Made by a program: the position numbers and the translations under genes | Part shown: positions 52,209 through 60,942 of the stretch, piece by piece | How the letters are laid out: every line of letters begins with the position of its first letter | Numbering within the stretch: position 1 is the stretch's first letter | Assembly: GCF_001522865.1 (NCBI RefSeq) | Contig: NZ_LOWB01000133.1 | Coordinates: forward strand, 51,708-115,707 | DNA length: 64,000 bases | Direction: 5' to 3' | Origin: Burkholderia sp. TSV86 | Lineage (GTDB): Bacteria > Pseudomonadota > Gammaproteobacteria > Burkholderiales > Burkholderiaceae | The notes under the pieces: generated by a model | What the model was told of the DNA's origin: nothing | The model's input: the letters and a program-made list of their open reading frames with translations, nothing else | Databases searched by the model: none

Positions 52209-53102
52209 ATGAATCGAACCATGCTTTTGCGAAAACTTTTCGGCTTTGTCGCGACAGCCGCCATCCTGATCGTCGCGATCCTGATCGGGCGCGCGCTGTG
52301 GGTCCATTACATGGACGAGCCGTGGACCCGCGACGGGCGCGTGCGCGCCGAGATCGTCAACGTCGCGCCGGACGTGTCGGGCGCGGTGGTCGAGCTGCCG
52401 GTGCGTGACAACCAGTTCGTGAGGAAAGGCGAGCTGATCATGCAGATCGACCCGTCGCACTACCAGATCGCGGTCGAGCAGGCGCAGGCCGCCGTCGCCG
52501 CCCGCCACGCCGAGTTGCAGATGCGCCGCGACGACGCGGCGCGCCGCGCGGATCTCGACGCGCTCGTCGTATCGAAGGAAAGCCGCGAGAACGCCGCGCA
52601 CACCGCATCGAGCGCCGAGGCGCAGTACCAGCAGGCGCTCGCCGCGCTCGACGCCGCGAAGCTCAATCTGGAGCGCACGCGCGTGATCGCGCCGGTGGAC
52701 GGCTACGTGACGAATCTACAGGTGTTCAAGGGCGATTACGCGAACGCCGGCCAAGCGAAGCTCGCGATCGTCGACAGCCATTCGTTCTGGGTCTACGGCT
52801 ACTTCGAGGAAACCAAGCTGCCGCACGTGAAGATCGGCGCGAAGGCGCAGATGCGGCTGATGAGCGGGGAAGTGCTGAAAGGCCACGTCGAAAGCATTTC
52901 GCGCGGGATTTACGACCGCGACAACCCGCAAAGCCGCGATCTCGTCGCCGACGTGAATCCGACGTTCAATTGGGTGCGGCTCGCGCAGCGCGTGCCGGTG
53001 CGCATCCATATCGACGAGGTGCCGAAGGATCTCGTGCTGTCGGCCGGCACGACCTGCACGGTGATCGTCGAGCCCGACGGCGGCCGGCAGAAGAAATCCT
53101 GA
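52209..53102 (+). CDS. HlyD-family periplasmic adaptor (AaeA-like)
   Basis: The membrane-fusion protein linking the FUSC pump to the outer-membrane channel. The 297 residues have an N-terminal membrane anchor (LFGFVATAAILIVAILIGRA), a lipoyl half-motif (VSGAVVELPVRDNQFVRKGE), a coiled-coil hairpin (about 85-150), the second lipoyl half (ERTRVIAPVDGYVTNLQVFK) and a beta-barrel region. Start ATG 52209. It is the last gene of the four-gene operon. Confidence 0.94.
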   Translation: MNRTMLLRKLFGFVATAAILIVAILIGRALWVHYMDEPWTRDGRVRAEIVNVAPDVSGAVVELPVRDNQFVRKGELIMQIDPSHYQIAVEQAQAAVAARHAELQMRRDDAARRADLDALVVSKESRENAAHTASSAEAQYQQALAALDAAKLNLERTRVIAPVDGYVTNLQVFKGDYANAGQAKLAIVDSHSFWVYGYFEETKLPHVKIGAKAQMRLMSGEVLKGHVESISRGIYDRDNPQSRDLVADVNPTFNWVRLAQRVPVRIHIDEVPKDLVLSAGTTCTVIVEPDGGRQKKS

Positions 53103-53271
53103 GAAGCCGGCCGGGACCCATTGCGCACGCGCGCCGCTGCCGCGGCGCCGCGCGGAACCGGGCCGGCCGGATCGCCTCGGCCCGACATCGGGGGCGCCCG
53201 CTCGATGCCCGATCACCGCGCGTCGCGCCGGTTCGGCATGAGCGCCTGCAAAACGCTCGCAAACGCATCGC

Positions 53272-54120
53272 TTATTCGGACGAATCGTTCCGCAGCAGCC
53301 GTCGCCCGAATTGCGTCAACGTACCATCCTCGTTTCCGATGGTTTTGGCGAAATGCGTGGAAATACCGTGTTTCATTGCGAAAGCCTCCCGGCTTATCCG
53401 CCCTCGCCCCTGACCGACCGAAATCATGAAATCGGCCATCAATTCGGGTTGGGGCAACGGCGCCCCCGCTTGCCGCCGCGCGTCTTGATGTAGCTGATCC
53501 ACCTGCCGCTTGAACGCTTCCAGATTGCGTTGCGCCATCTGCTCGCCGGATGGCCCAGGGCGCGGCCCGGGCGCCTGCGCAAACGCAGCCGTAGGGGACG
53601 AAGCCCGCCCAGGGCCGGATATGCGCACCGCCTGGCCAGCCTGAGGCGGCACGCCTGCCGCATTCTGCTGACTCCCCGCCCCGCGCGCGGGGGCGGAGCC
53701 TGCCCCCCCGGCGTTATGCCCGGAGGTGCCGTCGGCAGAGCTTGCCATGAAATCGGCGGCCAATTCGGGCTGCGACAACAGTTGCCCCGCCTGCCGCCGC
53801 ACGTCTTGATGTAGCTGATCCACCCGCCGCTTGAACGCTTCCAGATTGCGTTGCGTCACCTGCTCGCCAGATGGCCCAGGGCGCGGCCCGCGCAGCCCCG
53901 CCAGCGCGGCGGCATCCGTGGGAGACGAAGCCCGCCCAGGGCCGGATATGCGCGCCGCCTGAGCAGCCTGAGGCGGCACACCTGCCGCATTCTGCTGGCT
54001 CCCCGCCCCGCGCGCGGGGGCTGAGCCTGAACCCCCGGCGTTGTGCCCGGAAGTGCCGTCGGCAGGGCTTAAGGCGGCAGGCGTCGATTGGCCAGCGGAA
54101 AAATTAAGGGAACTGCGCAT
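53272..54120 (-). CDS. Tandem 107-residue-repeat protein with C-terminal HTH-like motif
   Basis: A 282-residue protein I do not recognise. After MRSSLNFSAGQSTPAALS it contains two copies of a repeat of about 107 residues. Each has a Gly/Ala/Ser/Pro-rich half (DGTSGHNAGG, ISGPGRASSP, GPRPGPSGEQ) and a helical half (QRNLEAFKRQVDQLHQD). The C-terminal 45 residues differ: RISREAFAMKHGISTHFAKT, then EDGTLTQFGRRLL, which looks like a helix-turn-helix. There is no signal peptide. The ribosome-binding site is weak. The composition recalls secreted effectors, but that is speculation. A kelch gene lies 263 bp upstream on the same strand. Confidence 0.6.
   Translation of the reverse strand: MRSSLNFSAGQSTPAALSPADGTSGHNAGGSGSAPARGAGSQQNAAGVPPQAAQAARISGPGRASSPTDAAALAGLRGPRPGPSGEQVTQRNLEAFKRRVDQLHQDVRRQAGQLLSQPELAADFMASSADGTSGHNAGGAGSAPARGAGSQQNAAGVPPQAGQAVRISGPGRASSPTAAFAQAPGPRPGPSGEQMAQRNLEAFKRQVDQLHQDARRQAGAPLPQPELMADFMISVGQGRGRISREAFAMKHGISTHFAKTIGNEDGTLTQFGRRLLRNDSSE
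53426..54070. repeat. Direct tandem repeat, period about 321-327 bp
   Basis: Two adjacent, highly similar copies lie at 53426-53746 and 53747 to about 54070, both beginning ATGAAATCGG on the plus strand. The second is about 6 bp longer because of a two-codon insertion. They encode the repeated domain of the 53272 protein in frame, so a recent in-frame duplication is likely. Confidence 0.8.
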
Positions 54121-54383
54121 GATGACGTCACCGTGAAAATTAAAAAGACAGGGGGCATGATGCAATGGTCTGACTTTTCGATTTGCGCCATACACGCAAC
54201 AGCCCGCGCATCGGCGAAAAGCCCGCGTGGCGCAAGCGCCGCCCGTCCGATGACGGCTTGGCGGAATCAAGGCCCGAGCGTGATCATCAGGCGCAATGAT
54301 TTCGGGCGCGGAATGGAAAATAGGGAAGCGAGCCTGGCCGGCGCCGCCTGCACGACCGGCCAGGCAGGAAGAAGCGGCGGCGC

Positions 54384-55505
54384 TTATTCGGCGATGAATC
54401 GTTCGGCGGTGTCGAGCGGCCGGTAATTCTGCGTCGGATCGAGCCCCCCAAGTACGACAAGGCTGCCGCCTTTCGTCGAGCAGTACCCAGGGAAATACCG
54501 CAGCTCACTCATCGAGGCCGCCGGCTGCGACTCGCCCTTCACCGGATCGTATATTTCAGCGGCTTTGTCGTTCCCGCCAGCCGCGATCAGTACTTTTCCG
54601 CCGTCCACGATTGCCATCGCGGGATAGTAAAGCCTGCCGTACTTCAACGGGACGGGCGCTTCCCAACGGTCGCCGTCCGGGTCATATACTTCCAGCGTGC
54701 CGCTCGCCGGGACGCCGCCCGCCACCACGACCTTGCCGTCAGCCAGAACGATCGCGCTGGCACCCTGGCGCGGGTGCGTCATCGGCGCGACAGTCGTCCA
54801 TTTTGGCGAGACCGGATCGGCATCGTACCGCTCCACCGATTGCAGGGTATCGCCGCTTTGCGTCATCCCGCCGGCAACCAAAACGGCTGCGCCGTGCCGC
54901 AGGCAAGCTGCCGTGGCGCTCGCCCTGGCAACCGCCATCGGCACCGTGGCGTGCCATTGCATCGAAACCGGGTCGTAGAGTTCGGCTGACGCGAGGTAAT
55001 GCGTATGCACGCCGCCCGCCACGAGCGCTTTACCATCGTGCAACAAGGCCAGGGCGAAATCCCTGCGTGCTTCGGTCAGATAGCCGGTGAACTGCCACGC
55101 GCTATCGGAGGGACTCGCGGGATCGTAAACAATGCCCCGGAACTGCATCGCCGTGCGGTCGAAGCCGATTGCCAGCGCCGTGCCGTCCCGCAATGAAGTC
55201 AGGCCACCGGTCAAGAATGCGCCCTGCGGAAAGTTGCCGGCCGGAACCCACTGCGCCTGGTCGGGGTCGCCTTGATACGCGTTGCCGGCAACCGCCAGTA
55301 TCTTGCCGTTTTTCAGATATACCGCCTGATAGTTGCCATAGGCGCCCGGCTCTCCCAGCGTGCCGGCGCATACCCAGCGGCCCGGCGCTGGGGGCTCTAC
55401 GCGGTTTGCGCCGGCATTGACCGTTGCGCCCGCGTGGGCGGCGAATGTCTCGAGTCTGCGTCGCAGATGAGCTTGCAGCGCCTGAGGCGTTTCTTGGGGA
55501 TTCAT
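54384..55505 (-). CDS. Kelch-repeat beta-propeller protein
   Basis: A 373-residue protein made mainly of kelch repeats, five or six of them, from about 45 to 370. Examples are GKALVAGGVHTHYLASAELY, VLVAGGMTQSGDTLQSVERY, GKVVVAGGVPASGTLEVYDP and GKVLIAAGGNDKAAEIYDP. Each has the GG doublet and the spaced Tyr/Trp typical of kelch blades. There is no signal peptide, so it may be cytosolic or exported by a non-Sec route. The first 40 residues are helical (QALQAHLRRRLETFAAHAGA). Start ATG 55505 with AGGAG 7 bases upstream. Partners unknown. Confidence 0.85.
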   Translation of the reverse strand: MNPQETPQALQAHLRRRLETFAAHAGATVNAGANRVEPPAPGRWVCAGTLGEPGAYGNYQAVYLKNGKILAVAGNAYQGDPDQAQWVPAGNFPQGAFLTGGLTSLRDGTALAIGFDRTAMQFRGIVYDPASPSDSAWQFTGYLTEARRDFALALLHDGKALVAGGVHTHYLASAELYDPVSMQWHATVPMAVARASATAACLRHGAAVLVAGGMTQSGDTLQSVERYDADPVSPKWTTVAPMTHPRQGASAIVLADGKVVVAGGVPASGTLEVYDPDGDRWEAPVPLKYGRLYYPAMAIVDGGKVLIAAGGNDKAAEIYDPVKGESQPAASMSELRYFPGYCSTKGGSLVVLGGLDPTQNYRPLDTAERFIAE

Positions 55506-56020
55506 CGCGTTTCTCCTGAGTGAGGGCGGGGTCCGGTAATCGCTCGGTGCCACACCAGGGCACCACGCACCTTCATTGGCGGACGCCGAACGCCGCCCTC
55601 CGAGCGTAAAGGGGAACCCCGGCTGCACCTGCCCCCTCAGCGTCGGAGCGCGGAACCGTTCCTTTTACCCATTTCTGGCCTCCTTTGCGTGCCGCGCTTT
55701 CCATTCCGCGCCGTGCCGCCGCGCGCTCTGATCGGGCGTCTTTAGCGGATCAACTCATGCGCCCAGCGCGGCCACGCCGCCGTCCCCCGATACCTTCTCA
55801 CCGCTGCGCCGCCCGCGAGCGATGATTGGCCGTTCGGCCCGAACGGCCGCTGCCCGACCCGCGCCCCCGGACCTATCCCTGGCTTACCCAGATTTGTCCG
55901 GTTTGCGACAAAAGTTGGCCTGACATTCGCCATAAGCCACATTACACTCCGACGACACATTCAACGAATCGCACGCGGCAGCGATGCACGCGGCGCCCCT
56001 TCAGAGACCGCCGAATCACC
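55506..56020. other. Intergenic region between divergent kelch and fsr genes
   Basis: No gene is supported. It contains a near-perfect palindrome (55828-55848) described separately and presumably the promoters of both divergent genes. Confidence 0.45.
55828..55848. promoter_or_regulatory. 21-bp palindrome upstream of the MFS efflux gene
   Basis: GGCCGTTCGG-C-CCGAACGGCC is a perfect 10-bp dyad around one central base, about 170 bp before the fsr-like ATG. It has the size of a TetR-type operator, but no regulator gene is adjacent. Confidence 0.45.
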
Positions 56021-57253
56021 ATGCAAACCAGCCTCGACCATCGTCCCACCGCCCCGGTGCGCGCTGCCGCCGCGCGCACCGTCTATCCGGTGCTCGGTGC
56101 CATCAGCTTCGCGCATCTGCTCAACGACATGATCCAGTCGTTGATCCTCGCGATCTATCCGATGCTCAAAGCGACGTTCTCGCTGTCGTTCACGCAAATC
56201 GGCCTGATCACGCTGACCTATCAGATCACCGCGTCGCTGCTGCAGCCGATCATCGGCAGCTATACCGACAAGCGGCCTCAACCGTACTCGCTGCCGATCG
56301 GCATGGGCTTCACGCTGTCCGGCCTGCTGTTGATGTCGGTCGCACCGAATTTTCCGCTGCTGCTCGCCGCCGCCGCGCTCGTCGGCTGCGGCTCGTCGGT
56401 GTTTCATCCGGAATCGTCGCGGGTCGCGCGCATGGCCTCGGGCGGTCAACACGGGCTTGCGCAATCGCTGTTCCAGGTGGGCGGCAACGCCGGTTCGTCG
56501 CTCGGACCGCTGCTCGCCGCGCTGATCGTGATCCCGCACGGCCAGCGCAGCATCGCGTGGTTCTCCGCCGCGGCGCTCGTCGCGATCGTCGTGCTCACGC
56601 AGATCGGCCGCTGGTACAAGCGCCATCCGGCATCGAAGAGAAAAGCCGCGCAAGCATCGCCCGCAACGCTGCCGCCGCGCCGGGTCGCGCTTGCGCTCGG
56701 CGTGCTCGTGATGCTGGTGTTCTCGAAATATCTGTATCTCGCGAGCCTGAACAGCTACTTCACGTTCTATCTGATCGACAAGTTTCATCTGAGCGTGCAG
56801 GCCGCGCAAATCCACCTGTTCGTGTTCCTCGCCGCCGTCGCGGCAGGCACGCTGATCGGCGGGCCGGTCGGCGACCGGATCGGCCGCAAGTACGTGATCT
56901 GGGTATCGATTCTCGGCGTCGCGCCGTTCACGTTGCTGCTGCCATACGCGAACCTGTTCTGGACCACGGTGCTGACGATCGTGATCGGCGTGGTGCTCGC
57001 ATCGGCGTTCGCGGCGATCATCGTCTACGGACAAGAGCTGATTCCCGGCAAGGTCGGCACGGTCGCCGGCCTGTTCTTCGGGTTGTCGTTCGGCCTGGGC
57101 GGCGTCGGCGCAGCGGTGCTCGGCCAGCTTGCCGACGTGACGAGCATCGCGTTCGTCTACAAGGTCTGCTCGTTCCTGCCGCTGATCGGCGTGTTGACGG
57201 TGTTTCTGCCGGATCTCGAAAGCAGCATGCGGCGCAGCCGGCGCGGCACGTAA
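56021..57253 (+). CDS. fsr: MFS efflux protein, fosmidomycin-resistance (Fsr) family
   Basis: A 410-residue, 12-helix MFS transporter. The N-terminal half has AISFAHLLNDMIQSLILAIY and YPMLKATFSLSFTQIGLITL, segments characteristic of Fsr proteins that export fosmidomycin, followed by GSYTDKRPQPYSLPIGMGFT. The second half has GGPVGDRIGRKYVIWVSILG, the repeated MFS motif A. Start ATG 56021. Substrate in this organism is inferred only. Confidence 0.88.
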   Translation: MQTSLDHRPTAPVRAAAARTVYPVLGAISFAHLLNDMIQSLILAIYPMLKATFSLSFTQIGLITLTYQITASLLQPIIGSYTDKRPQPYSLPIGMGFTLSGLLLMSVAPNFPLLLAAAALVGCGSSVFHPESSRVARMASGGQHGLAQSLFQVGGNAGSSLGPLLAALIVIPHGQRSIAWFSAAALVAIVVLTQIGRWYKRHPASKRKAAQASPATLPPRRVALALGVLVMLVFSKYLYLASLNSYFTFYLIDKFHLSVQAAQIHLFVFLAAVAAGTLIGGPVGDRIGRKYVIWVSILGVAPFTLLLPYANLFWTTVLTIVIGVVLASAFAAIIVYGQELIPGKVGTVAGLFFGLSFGLGGVGAAVLGQLADVTSIAFVYKVCSFLPLIGVLTVFLPDLESSMRRSRRGT

Positions 57254-57513
57254 GCGGCGGCGCGAAGCGCGCGGGTGGCGGCAGCCGCGCCCAATGTGAG
57301 GTGGCCAGGGGCGGCCTTGGTGGCGCCTGCCGCGTTCGCGATGCGCCGCCTCCCCCTTGCATGATTCAATGCCGCCGCTCGGCGCCCCGGTTGCGATGCC
57401 CGGTTTTCGCCGATGCGCAACACCGCAACCGACATGCGTCGCCCGCCGATCACGCTTGGCGGCTCATGCGCCGCGCCCCAATGCTGGCACGCGCCGACGC
57501 GCATGCCAGCGCA

Positions 57514-58296
57514 TCACATTCCGTTCGCGTGCGCGATCAGGAATTGCCGCAAAATCCCCGATGAATACATGCTGGCGATATCGGCGAGAAACGTCACAAA
57601 TGAAGCACTCGCGTGATCGTCGGCGACATCGGAGATCGTGCGCACGATCGCACACGGCACGCCGTATTCATAGCAGACCTGCGCGAGCGCCGCGCCCTCC
57701 ATCTCGACGGCCAACGCGTCCGGCAGCGCATCGCGCAGCACGCTCACCTCGCGGTCGCTCGACACGAAACGGTCGCCGCTCGCGATCAGCCCTTCGTGCA
57801 CGCGCGCGCCGCGCAGCCCGAAGCGCGCGTTCAGCGCGGCGCCGTGATCGGCCACGAAGCGCTCACAAGCCGCCTTCAATTCACCGGCAAGCGCGGCGTC
57901 GGCCGCAAAACGCGTCACGCCGAGCAGCGGCACCTCGAAACGCGCAAAGAGCGGCGACGCGTCGAGATCATGTTGCAGCAGCGCATCGGCCACCACGATG
58001 TCGCCGACCGACACGTCACGCGAGACGCCGCCCGCCACGCCCGTAAACACGATCCCGCGCACGCCGAAGCGATGGATCAGCGCGCTCGCGGTTGCGGCCG
58101 CCGCGACCTTGCCGACGCGCGCGAGCGTGACGACACACGGCACGCCGTATGCAAGCCCGACGTGATAATCGCGCTGGCCAAGCCGCACCGCGTCGACAGG
58201 CCCGGCCGCGCGCATCGCGGCGACGAGGTCGCCCAGTTCCTCCGGCAGCGCGGCAAGAATGCCGAGCGGCCGGTCCGCGTTCATAAACTGCTTCAT
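57514..58296 (-). CDS. 5'-methylthioadenosine/S-adenosylhomocysteine nucleosidase-like protein
   Basis: A 260-residue member of the MTA/SAH nucleosidase (PNP/UDP) family, which cleaves adenine from MTA or SAH. Motifs include GILAALPEELGDLVAAM, VGKVAAAATASALIHRFGV, VFTGVAGGVSRDVSVGDIVV, VEMEGAALAQVCYEYGVP and the catalytic Asp in RTISDVAD. Start ATG 58296 has AGGAG 5 bases upstream. It is slightly longer than E. coli Pfs (232). A related purine-nucleoside role cannot be excluded. Confidence 0.9.
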   Translation of the reverse strand: MKQFMNADRPLGILAALPEELGDLVAAMRAAGPVDAVRLGQRDYHVGLAYGVPCVVTLARVGKVAAAATASALIHRFGVRGIVFTGVAGGVSRDVSVGDIVVADALLQHDLDASPLFARFEVPLLGVTRFAADAALAGELKAACERFVADHGAALNARFGLRGARVHEGLIASGDRFVSSDREVSVLRDALPDALAVEMEGAALAQVCYEYGVPCAIVRTISDVADDHASASFVTFLADIASMYSSGILRQFLIAHANGM

Positions 58297-58443
58297 TCGA
58301 TCTCCTGACATGCGAGGCACATGACCGGCGCGACGGCGTTCGGGCGAGTGGCGGGCGAGTGGCGGCTAATCGGCGGCCGTGCCGGCTACGCCGGGCACGC
58401 CGGAACGCCAAATCGCCGGCGGCCATTCGAAACGCCAGCCTGC

Positions 58444-60798
58444 TCACTCGACCGCCTGCAGCTTCGCTACCGCGAGCGCGAGCCACTTCTCGCCGTGCCG
58501 CTTGAATTTGACTTGCGCCTTCGCATCCGCGCCGCTGCCTTCGAGCGCCGTCACCGTCCCCTCTCCGAACTTCGTGTGGAACACCTGCTGGCCGATCCTG
58601 AAGCCGTTCTCCGCCGCGCGCTGTTGATTCGCGAACGCGGGCAGCGGCGCGGACACCGCCGCGTCGACCACGCTGTCGCGTGCCGCGCCCGGCCGCGCGA
58701 ACCAGTCGCGCCCCCAGCCGGCGTTGTCCGAGCGGCCGCCCCAGCGCGCGCCTGCCTCGGCCTTCGGCGTGAGCCATTTGAGCACGTGCTGCGGCAGTTC
58801 GTCGAAAAAGCGCGAGCGAATGTTGTAGCGCGTCTGGCCATGCAACATCCGGCTCTGCGCGAACGACAGATAAAGCCGCTCCTTCGCGCGCGTGATCGCC
58901 ACATACATCAGCCGGCGCTCCTCCTCGAGGCCATCGGACTCGAGCGCGCTGTTCTCGTGCGGAAACAGCCCCTCTTCGAGGCCGGTGATGAACACCGCCG
59001 TGAATTCCAGCCCCTTCGCCGCGTGCACCGTCATCAGTTGCACCGCGTCCTGACCCGCCTGCGCCTGGTTGTCTCCCGCCTCGAGCGACGCATGCGACAA
59101 AAAACCCGCGAGCGGCGTCATCGCATCGGGGTTCTGCGCCGGATCGGCCAGGCTTGCGGGTTCGAGCACCGCATCGCCCGCATCCGGCGGCGCCAGCTCC
59201 GGCGCCGCGCTCGCGCGCGCGTTGAGCGGGATCGAACGGGCGGGCGTGTCGAGCCCGTACCCCTCCTCGGCGACGAACGCGGTGGCCGCGTTCACCAGTT
59301 CCTGCAAGTTTTCGAGGCGGTCCTGGCCTTCGCGCTCGCCTTGATAAAAATCGGCGAGGCCGCTCGCCCGCACTACATATTCGACCGTCTCCGGCAAGCT
59401 CATCTGCGCGGTCTCGGCGCGCATTTTCGCGATCAGGTTCGCGAACGCGCCCAGGCTCGTGCCCGCCTTGCCCGTCACGTAGGGAATCGCGGCGGCCATC
59501 GAGCAATCGTACAGACGTGCGGCGTCGGCGAGTTGCTCGATCGAGCGCGCACCGATGCCGCGCGTCGGAAAATTGACGACGCGCGCGAACGCGGTATCGT
59601 CGTTCGGATTGTCGATGAGGCGCAGATACGCGAGCGCGTGCTTCACCTCCTGCCGCTCGAAGAAGCGCAGGCCGCCGTACACGCGGTACGCAATGCCCGC
59701 CGTCATCAGCGTATGCTCGATCGAGCGCGACTGCGCGTTGCTCCGGTACAGCACCGCGATTTCGCTGCGCGCCAGCCCCGTGTTCACGAGCGAGCGGATC
59801 TCCTCGATGATCCACGCCGCCTCCTGCGCATCGGTGGCGGCTTCGTAGACGCGCACCGGCTCGCCGTGGCCGGCGTCGGTGCGCAGATTCTTGCCGAGCC
59901 GGTGCGCGTTGTGCGAGATCAGATGGTTCGCCGCATCGAGGATATTGCCGTGCGAGCGGTAATTCTGCTCGAGCTTGATCAGGTTGCGCACGCGGAATTC
60001 GTCCTCGAAGTCGCGCATGTTGCCGACGTTCGCGCCGCGGAACGCGTAGATCGACTGATCGTCGTCGCCGACCGCGAAGATCGCGTTCTGACCGCCCGCG
60101 AGCAGCTTGAGCCACGCATACTGCAGCTTGTTCGTATCCTGGAATTCGTCGACGAGGATCTGCTTGAAGCGCGCCTGATAATGCGCGCGCAGCGGCGGAT
60201 TGTGCGCGAGCAGTTCGTAGCAGCGCAGCAGCAGCTCGGCGAAATCGACGACGCCCTCGCGCTGGCACTGCTGCTCGTATGCGTGGTAAAGCTCGACGAA
60301 CTTGCGGTTGAAGTTGTCGGCCGCATCGACCTTGTCCGGGCGCAGTCCTTGCTCCTTCGCGTTGTTGATGAAGTATTGAACGTTCTTCGGCGGATATTTC
60401 TCGTCGTCGATGTTCGCGGCCTTCATCAACCGCTTGATCGCGGAAAGCTGGTCGGCGGTGTCGAGAATCTGAAACGTCTGCGGCAGGCCCGCGTCGCGGT
60501 AGTGCGCGCGCAGCATCCGGTTGCAGAGGCCGTGAAACGTGCCGATCCACATCCCGCGCGTGTCGATCGGCATCATCGCCGACAAGCGCGCCATCATTTC
60601 GCGCGCGGCCTTGTTCGTGAACGTGACGGCAAGCACGGTCGGCGGCGACGCATAGCCGTGCTGGATCAGCCAGGCAATCCGCGTGATCAGCACCCGGGTC
60701 TTGCCGCTGCCCGCCCCGGCGAGGATCAGCGCCGGCTCGTTCGGCAAGGTGACGGCGGCGAGTTGTTCGGGGTTCAGGTTCGCGAGCAGATCGGGCAT
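58444..60798 (-). CDS. uvrD: UvrD/PcrA-family ATP-dependent DNA helicase
   Basis: A 3'-5' SF1A helicase for nucleotide-excision and mismatch repair. The 784 residues carry the motifs in order: Q-motif LNPEQLAAV, Walker A GAGSGKTRVLITRI (about 28), Ia TFTNKAAREMMARL, II VDEFQDTNKLQY, III VGDDDQSIYAFRGANV, IV region EQNYRSHGNILDAAN, V TVHAAKGLEFTAVFI and VI YVAITRAKERLYLSFAQSRM. The C-terminal segment FRIGQQVFHTKFGEGTVTAL is the Tudor-like tail of PcrA/UvrD. Start ATG 60798. It is divergent from valS. Confidence 0.95.
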   Translation of the reverse strand: MPDLLANLNPEQLAAVTLPNEPALILAGAGSGKTRVLITRIAWLIQHGYASPPTVLAVTFTNKAAREMMARLSAMMPIDTRGMWIGTFHGLCNRMLRAHYRDAGLPQTFQILDTADQLSAIKRLMKAANIDDEKYPPKNVQYFINNAKEQGLRPDKVDAADNFNRKFVELYHAYEQQCQREGVVDFAELLLRCYELLAHNPPLRAHYQARFKQILVDEFQDTNKLQYAWLKLLAGGQNAIFAVGDDDQSIYAFRGANVGNMRDFEDEFRVRNLIKLEQNYRSHGNILDAANHLISHNAHRLGKNLRTDAGHGEPVRVYEAATDAQEAAWIIEEIRSLVNTGLARSEIAVLYRSNAQSRSIEHTLMTAGIAYRVYGGLRFFERQEVKHALAYLRLIDNPNDDTAFARVVNFPTRGIGARSIEQLADAARLYDCSMAAAIPYVTGKAGTSLGAFANLIAKMRAETAQMSLPETVEYVVRASGLADFYQGEREGQDRLENLQELVNAATAFVAEEGYGLDTPARSIPLNARASAAPELAPPDAGDAVLEPASLADPAQNPDAMTPLAGFLSHASLEAGDNQAQAGQDAVQLMTVHAAKGLEFTAVFITGLEEGLFPHENSALESDGLEEERRLMYVAITRAKERLYLSFAQSRMLHGQTRYNIRSRFFDELPQHVLKWLTPKAEAGARWGGRSDNAGWGRDWFARPGAARDSVVDAAVSAPLPAFANQQRAAENGFRIGQQVFHTKFGEGTVTALEGSGADAKAQVKFKRHGEKWLALAVAKLQAVE

Positions 60799-60839
60799 AG
60801 AGGACGAAGCGAAAAAAACGGCATGAGCGCGGGCCGGAC

Positions 60840-60845
60840 ATTATA
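60840..60845 (-). promoter_or_regulatory. -10 element of uvrD
   Basis: The minus strand has a perfect TATAAT at plus 60840-60845, 42 bp before the uvrD ATG. No good -35 is visible. Confidence 0.4.
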
Positions 60846-60868
60846 AATCGCAGTCGGCGGGACGCCGC

Positions 60869-60895
60869 TTGGCGCGATACGCATCCATTTATAAT
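60869..60895 (+). promoter_or_regulatory. Probable valS promoter
   Basis: A perfect TATAAT (60890-60895) has TTGGCG 15 bp upstream (60869-60874), giving a leader of about 40 nt to the valS ATG at 60943. The spacing is short, so the -35 assignment is uncertain. Confidence 0.5.
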
Positions 60896-60942
60896 GATGG
60901 GTTTCCGCATCAATCTTCCCTATCTTTCGGCGAATTTCCACC

